Positions 41,501-49,086 of a stretch of 64,000 nt of DNA are shown piece after piece. Where the stretch lies: positions 13,764,001 through 13,828,000 of the forward strand of contig NC_088786.1 of NCBI RefSeq assembly GCF_949628265.1. Direction: 5' to 3'. Made by a program: the position numbers and the translations under genes. Origin of the DNA: Cloeon dipterum (Eukaryota; Arthropoda; Insecta; Ephemeroptera; Baetidae). The stretch's first letter is position 1, and every line of letters begins with the position of its first letter. The notes below the pieces were generated by a model. It saw only the letters and a list, made by a program, of their open reading frames with translations. It made no database searches and was not told the origin of the DNA.

Positions 41501-44500
41501 TTGAACAAAGAGATATGTCAATGAAAAAGTGCGCGCGTGCTCTTCGACAGGCGGCGTCTCGCTGTTGCGAGAAAGAAAGAAATAAATAGAATTCGAAAAA
41601 ATTAATCAAAATTCCCTAAGCTCAGGCCGACAATACCTATACGCACAAAGCCTTTCTTCTCGCGGTGGGTTCTACGACCACCAGCTGCAGCAAATTCAGA
41701 AATTCCTTGAGCAAATATCCTAAAAATGTCTACGCACAAAGGAGGGAAAGCCAAATTTAAACCCGCGCAACTTAACAAGACAATTGGACTTTATTAATTT
41801 ACTCTAAACAGTACACAAGAAAGAATACAACGCGGATCACTAGAATTCCGTTTCCGACGCCTCCGAACTGATATCACTCGCTCCCTTCTGGACCATAAAC
41901 CCTACGTCGCTCCGCCACTGCCGAAACTGGCAGAAATTAGCAGCAGCCTGACCGCTCACTCGCCGACATCTGAAATTGATTCCTAAGTGGCGGCCCACAA
42001 CTTACTGCCCAAAACTACCTTAAAGTCCACGGCACGGCCCTGCGACGGAAGTCCTCGGCGTTGCCCACGAGCCCTCCAAAAGTGATCTCCTACCTTGTCT
42101 AATTACGCTGTCCGACTTCGGCCTGCCCACACAAACACAAAATCAGTTACAGGAATTTACTTGGCTCCAGAGATCTTACTCGTTTAACTCGTGGACTTCG
42201 CTTCTCCTCGTTCCGTCCTTGTTCGGGTTTTTATACGGTCCTTTCTCCTCCTGCGTCTAGCTCCTCCTCGTTCTCCACGTTAACCCCTTCCTGTGCCTGT
42301 CGTCTTTTGAGAGGGTAGCTTTACTCCCCTAAGAAAGAAGAAGGTTATCCCCTTAGCACCCTCATCCCCACTTCCTTAAAGCGCCCCTGCCCTTGCATCA
42401 CACCATAATCCTCCCCCAAGGGCAGGGCGCACATCTCATCTAGACTGGCATCCTTGGTGGTAGTCGATCCTGATTAGCTTATGGTGCCAGTTAAATTTGG
42501 GGTGGGCCCTTCACTTGACTTTAATAGAGTGCTGGGTTGCTTCTTTCCTACAAACATATTGTCTCAATGATTATTTTATCTGTCATTTAGAAATTTATCA
42601 CAAAGCGTCTCAGTACATGTATGGTCAATTAAGTTTTTCCCGGCGACATATAGAAATTTAAACAACTTTAGAAATCAGGAAACTTCCATGTCTCGACGAT
42701 CGACATATTTTTTTTTACTCCTGCCTGCCTTCATGACAAGTCTTCGTCACACACAATTTGAATTAGATTAAGATGTTTAAGTTCGGAAAGATTTCTTCCT
42801 GGTCGGCTATCGTAGTTACGAACAACAACAAGATATCAATGCGGCTACAATAATTATTATTTTATGAGCCTGAACCAACCTTACCGCCGGTTATCATTAT
42901 CATTCAAAACCGGTATCAGAAGAAAACAATTTTGACACCTTTGCCATAATGATAATGCTAGTTGGATGAAATGACCGGTACTTTTGCTTAGAAACCGGTA
43001 TATCAAGACTCATGCGATTGCACTAACCACAGTAATCACCGTGCCTCCTTCTAGACTTTTAGCTGTTTTCGATTCCGCTGACTCACCAGATCTCTTCTCG
43101 AAATTAAATCCTAAACTTAACATATTAAAACACTTCACGGGGACAACCAAATGACGAATAAAATCACTTTACACAACAAATTAAAATTTTTCGCATCAAT
43201 TTTCGCCTCAAAATAATAAGTAGACTCTCTTTGCTGGGTACTCTTTATCTGCAGTGGGACCATTGTGGACCACCTGCGCACTGCTCCCGTGGCTCGCTGA
43301 CGTTCTTTTGATGGCGAGCATAATCCCAAAAATTCCGCAGCAAGTTGAAGGTAACTCGGCCCGTCCTTTCCAGAACAATCAACAATTTTTGCCTGAGGCT
43401 TTCTATCCATTCTGCTGGGACCTGATGCAATTTGAACGATTTAAAATTTTCCTCATATTTTGGGACCTTCAACGCCGTTCTCGAAGACTTGGCCAGCCAG
43501 ACTCGAATACTTTCTGTCTCATCTACTGAGCGAATTGTTGTGGGAGGTGGCGGACCATCACTCGATTTTCCATCTTGGACTTGAATTATTGCCACTGGCT
43601 GACTTCCTGTTTGGACGAGAACCCACATTTTTGAATCAGGCGGCACTTTGTTCTCTTGAAATGACCTTTGAGGCTGAATCTGCTCCGGAAATGTCTTTTC
43701 CTCATAGGAATCGAATTTATTCAAAGCTGCGATTGTGACAAAATTTACCTCACTCCTCCCCAGGTCGTTGGCATTTTCCTGGAATGCGTCTCTCTTCGTT
43801 TGTTGATTGAGGCCAAAGGGAATTTCTCCCCATGGGAATTGAAGCACCTGTCTAGAAGAAATTAGATTCACCTGGTGCTTGATCAAAAAATCACAGCCGA
43901 TTAAACCTTCAAAGGTGACTCCTGAACCCTCGACGACAACAAATGCATGACTACAACCCATTTTCCCCCAATCGACAAATAACTCAACCTGGCCAACAAC
44001 CTTCATTGGCGCGCCATTCGCAGATCTGACGTCTTGTAGGAAAGGCACGATGATGGCGCGCAATTTTTTAGCTAACGCGAGCGACATCAAACTAACCATT
44101 GCACCTGAACTCACCAGAAATGGGACATCTTTCTCTACGACTCGACCAACGACAGCAAAACCCGATGTAGGTGTCACTCTGTGCACTGCGGCCTGCAAAA
44201 TATCTTCTGAAATTAATTCACGACTGGTTGTTTTTTCACAAAAATTAATGTCAGCTTTATTTTTTATGACAGGGGGGAGGGAATTTGTTTTTACTCCCCC
44301 CATTTCCCGTTTTTTGCGTCGCTCTCAGGGCAGTCAAAAGGGGGATGGCCTTTGTTAAAGCATTTTGAACAAACTAGCACGGGACAGTTATTCAACGAAT
44401 GACCAACTTCATAGCACAAAGGGCACGCCGTCTCACTCGCGTCTCTTCTCTCAGGTAACCGCGACTGACTTTTTAACGTCGTGGGAGGTCTAGAGGACAC

Positions 44501-47500
44501 AGCTGAAGTTAAGTCCTCGGTTTGAACGCTCGACCTTTGCTGCCTATAATTGGGCGCCTCGAATCGAAGCGCCTGCTGCTGAGTTGGCTCGGCTGCTGCT
44601 GCCTGTACCTGCTGCTGGTTTCCCCTCCACGGCGCTCTGGGCCAACTAAAGACTGAATACGGGCCTGGAAGGGGTGGATAAGGCCCGTACTCTGGAAATC
44701 CTCCCCACGCTGCATTAGGATGAAACATGGGGGGATGATACCCTGATTGAAAATGAAGTGGGGGTTGCGGCTGCTGCACGTTATCAGCCGCATCCCTCAG
44801 CTGCGGGTTTTCATCTGCTACTACTGGCATTTTAGAATGTTGATCTGCTGGCCTTTGTTAACACCTGACACCAGAATGTTGATCTGCTACGCTGGCCTTT
44901 GTTAACACCTGACACCAGAATGTTGCGAGAAAGAAAGAAATAAATAGAATTCGAAAAAATTAATCAAAATTCCCTAAGCTCAGGCCGACAATACCTATAC
45001 GCACAAAGCCTTTCTTCTCGCGGTGGGTTCTACGACCACCAGCTGCAGCAAATTCAGAAATTCCTTGAGCAAATATCCTAAAAATGTCTACGCACAAAGG
45101 AGGGAAAGCCAAATTTAAACCCGCGCAACTTAACAAGACAATTGGACTTTATTAATTTACTCTAAACAGTACACAAGAAAGAATACAACGCGGATCACTA
45201 GAATTCCGTTTCCGACGCCTCCGAACTGATATCACTCGCTCCCTTCTGGACCATAAACCCTACGTCGCTCCGCCACTGCCGAAACTGGCAGAAATTAGCA
45301 GCAGCCTGACCGCTCACTCGCCGACATCTGAAATTGATTCCTAAGTGGCGGCCCACAACTTACTGCCCAAAACTACCTTAAAGTCCACGGCACGGCCCTG
45401 CGACGGAAGTCCTCGGCGTTGCCCACGAGCCCTCCAAAAGTGATCTCCTACCTTGTCTAATTACGCTGTCCGACTTCGGCCTGCCCACACAAACACAAAA
45501 TCAGTTACAGGAATTTACTTGGCTCCAGAGATCTTACTCGTTTAACTCGTGGACTTCGCTTCTCCTCGTTCCGTCCTTGTTCGGGTTTTTATACGGTCCT
45601 TTCTCCTCCTGCGTCTAGCTCCTCCTCGTTCTCCACGTTAACCCCTTCCTGTGCCTGTCGTCTTTTGAGAGGGTAGCTTTACTCCCCTAAGAAAGAAGAA
45701 GGTTATCCCCTTAGCACCCTCATCCCCACTTCCTTAAAGCGCCCCTGCCCTTGCATCACACCATCGCTCGCTCGCAGTTTTATTGATCCTCGCCCTCGAT
45801 TCGCTTTTGCACCCGCACCCCTGACTCGCAATCACTTTTGCCCTTCTCGCCCCCTTAAAATCGGTATTAGAAAAGCGAGGAACGCTTTATATATCCATCC
45901 GAGTAGCGAGGGATGGCGCAATTTCGCTTCAATTCCCGTCAAATGGCATGACAAAACGTATCGCAGTCAAATCGATCAATAACACGCTAAATTTAAATCC
46001 CACTTCAATTTCATTATGCATATAAAAATTTGTATTTAGTGGTCATTGATTATTCCCACTAATATTCCGCATGGATTGATTTCGGTCCAAAAATTAGTAG
46101 CAAAGATTGAAATCTAAATAATACTTAAATTAATTCATAAAGACACAGGTCAAATGCAGTTCTGCTCAGTACCCAAGATGGTTTAATTTTTTTAACCTCA
46201 GCACTTCCCGTAGGTCATTGGCTCACTGGGACCCAATAACTCTGCCAAAGGAATAACATATAGGGCCGAGTGGCCGCGGAGGAGCTTGGGCCCAATGTGG
46301 CCTTCATATCGCCTCCCCGCACCGAGGTCTTTTATTGAAATGCCAGACATTTGTCCCTAAAGGCGCTGGAAAGGTGCGTAAACCAGCAAGTGGCGAGTCG
46401 GCGCCGGTGCGCCACCCAGCCCGTAGGGCTATTAGAGCATTTCGAGTCACTCAACTAACCATCTTTTTGCAATATCTGACATAGGGCAGCCAGTATTACA
46501 TCCTCGAATTGCTCAAATATCTCCCATTGCTTTGACACTCCTGATAATGCCTTAACAATGCGAGTCAACTGGCTGGAGAGTAATTTAGTAAATTCATGTT
46601 GGTGTTTGAAGATTCTCTTCATGATTTAGAACGCCTCACTAAGGCAGTTTCTTTTTTTCTGCATTCTTCTGTGACAAAATGCATTGACCTAATAAGAACA
46701 AGAAATAACGGCCAAATGAAATAGTTTCAGCTTTGATAATTTTAAAATAAATGCGCAATTCTCAACGAATTAAAGGTTCAAGTTAAGTGGAGTTTTCTTT
46801 AATAAACATCATTTCAGCTACTGCACTTAAAACTCTCTTCGTGAATCAGTTAGCAATTTCCCTCTTTTCAAATTCCTTACCAACAACTATATCAGACTAA
46901 TTCCGTCTCGGTTGTTTGGAAAAATTCCGTTCTAACATTTTTAAACAAATTGTTTTCGGACAACTTCCCTCTCGTCTCTATTATGTACACCCTTCTGCTT
47001 GTGGTTTTAAAGTTAAATCTTGGAATGAAAAGCTGATGAAAAGACAGAGATAAATTAAGTAGTTCATCTTTAAATGACATCAAACCTATTCTAAAAGTAG
47101 AATGTATTTAGGTCATTTATAGCTTTAATATGTATAATTTGTAACATCATCATATTTAATATCCTCACTGCATCCGTATTTTGATAAAAAAAAAAAAATA
47201 CCTAGAACAGCGCCTCATGCATAACCTGCATATTTTCAATTAATTTTTTTAGGAAAACTAAAAGCGATTTATGTTATTATATATTGCGGATGTAATTTTG
47301 AATCGTGTATTATTTCTCTATACCTCCCAATGACCACCATTTCTCTTGCGGCCGAGAATTGATGAGATAAAAAACGATAGAATATTATAATTTCATCCGC
47401 AGCTGTAGTTTCGTCTCTCCACGTGAATAATATCACACACATGGATTATTATTTTATTTTTCCATCAGCAGCAGCAAGCTATATATGTATAAAATAACAC

Positions 47501-49022
47501 ACATATGCACAGTGCGGCGGTAAGGTAGCCTGATGATGATGTGGTTGGAAAACCGATATAAAACCACAGAAAACACTGACGTCACGTCCCGATCGGTGGT
47601 TGATTACTGAAGCGAGAGAATGATATTATATTTTCATGCACATCAACCAGCCAACCGAGCTGTTCTCTTTCTCTTTCGTGTGTTCGAGTCGGTGTTGTAA
47701 AAAATACACACACGCATCATCCGCTCTTCGCGTCTCGGTAATTAGACACCTTATTTCAAGCGGAGGAGACAGATCTGCTTGAAAAGTCACCTGTGCTGGC
47801 TGCTCGCATCTGACGCTAACTATTTATTGACTCTGATTTCTACAGGCTGCTAGATAAATTTTAGAGAAGTTTCTGACTTGTCGATTTGAATTGAATTAAT
47901 CGCGATTTCTTTCCATTAATTCAAGAGAGAATTGGTCGTTTACATGAATGCTCATCATTACTTTTAACTAGTTTAAATGGAGTCCTATTGGAAGGAAAAT
48001 TTGGAAATTGAATTTAACATGCAGCTTCATACAAACTATAGACTGTAGAAAAATGTGTTAAATATCCAATAAAATAAAATTGTTTGCATTTCTAAAAACG
48101 TATCAAACCCCTAATCTTTATATTAGTTAATTTCCAAAGAAAATATAGGATTATTTTATATGCTACTCCCTGAATTCCGCCAGGAGAGAAACCGACGCAC
48201 TGCGGTCACAATCAAGCCAAAATTGCCGCGTTTTCCAGGACGAAGCGTGGTGTAGGTCGATTTAAGGTTGACACCCTGAGGGTTGCCGGCAACAATGATG
48301 CGCGTATACGACGCGAGAGTGTCCTTCTCAGAAATGCCATGTTTCCAATTTTAGCGCAATTATAACAAATCTGTAGAAGAAACAATTTCTCTGGAAACGA
48401 GCTTGATTGGCTCAACAAAAAGGAACGAGTCTTTCCAATTAATGAAAAGCGCACACCTGGTGGAATGTGCATTCGAGTTTATTTCAAACAGTCAAAAGCT
48501 AAACAATTAGTTTTATAAATGGTGAATATTTAAAATCGATTTAAAAAAAAGTTTAAATGTAGTAAAAGCGCAGTTAATTTTTCGGATGAGGAGAAACGTT
48601 GTCATATAAGAAATTCTCTCTTTTCAACAAGGACAATTGATTTTTTTTCTTGATACAACAAAATAAATGAACTTGAATGTTTATTTTGACAGGGCAATCT
48701 GATATATTTGGAGCTGCTCATCACGCGATCGCATCCAGCGATAAAACCTATAAAAATCACCCGAATTCGGAGCTGGTCGCTTACAAAAAACTCCACACTT
48801 GTGATATACACTCTTTTTGGCCGTCGTCATATGTTGATGAAAGGAAGTTGAGGGCATGAAATAGGATTAGCGAGGATAATGTGTGCCATATTACCTGCTT
48901 CCCTGTCCTCTCGCCGAGGGCTTCACTTACGCCTTGATACAGCAACACAAACAGCTATATCATGATCGCCCGTGTAATAATATCAGATTTCGAAAGCTGC
49001 TCTGTTGCACCCCCTGCGCAAG

Positions 49023-49086
<64 letters not shown>

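Larger units (their letters stand above)
41563..45763 (-). mobile_element. LTR retrotransposon, 4,201 bp, non-autonomous, 4-bp TCGC target duplication
   Basis: Two 843-bp direct repeats (41563-42405 and 44921-45763) begin TG and end CA, and the copies are bounded outside by TCGC (41559-41562 and 45764-45767). In element orientation the order is 5' LTR, primer-binding site (duplicated), ORF with two CCHC zinc knuckles, protease-like ORF, non-coding stretch, polypurine tract, 3' LTR. I find no reverse transcriptase, RNase H or integrase, and no capsid domain. Protease style (GLIGCDFL) and the 4-bp duplication suggest Ty3/gypsy, but BEL/Pao is not excluded. It must be mobilised in trans. The identical-looking LTRs point to recent insertion. 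Confidence 0.9.

Noticed and set aside
46260..46440. GC-rich patch with a tRNA-like A box (GGCCGAGTGGC)
   Set aside because: No B box or cloverleaf could be drawn; not called as a tRNA or SINE.
48212..48472. Minus-strand ORF with a mitochondrial-presequence-like stretch
   Set aside because: No splice partners, no domain, AT-rich context; likely chance.
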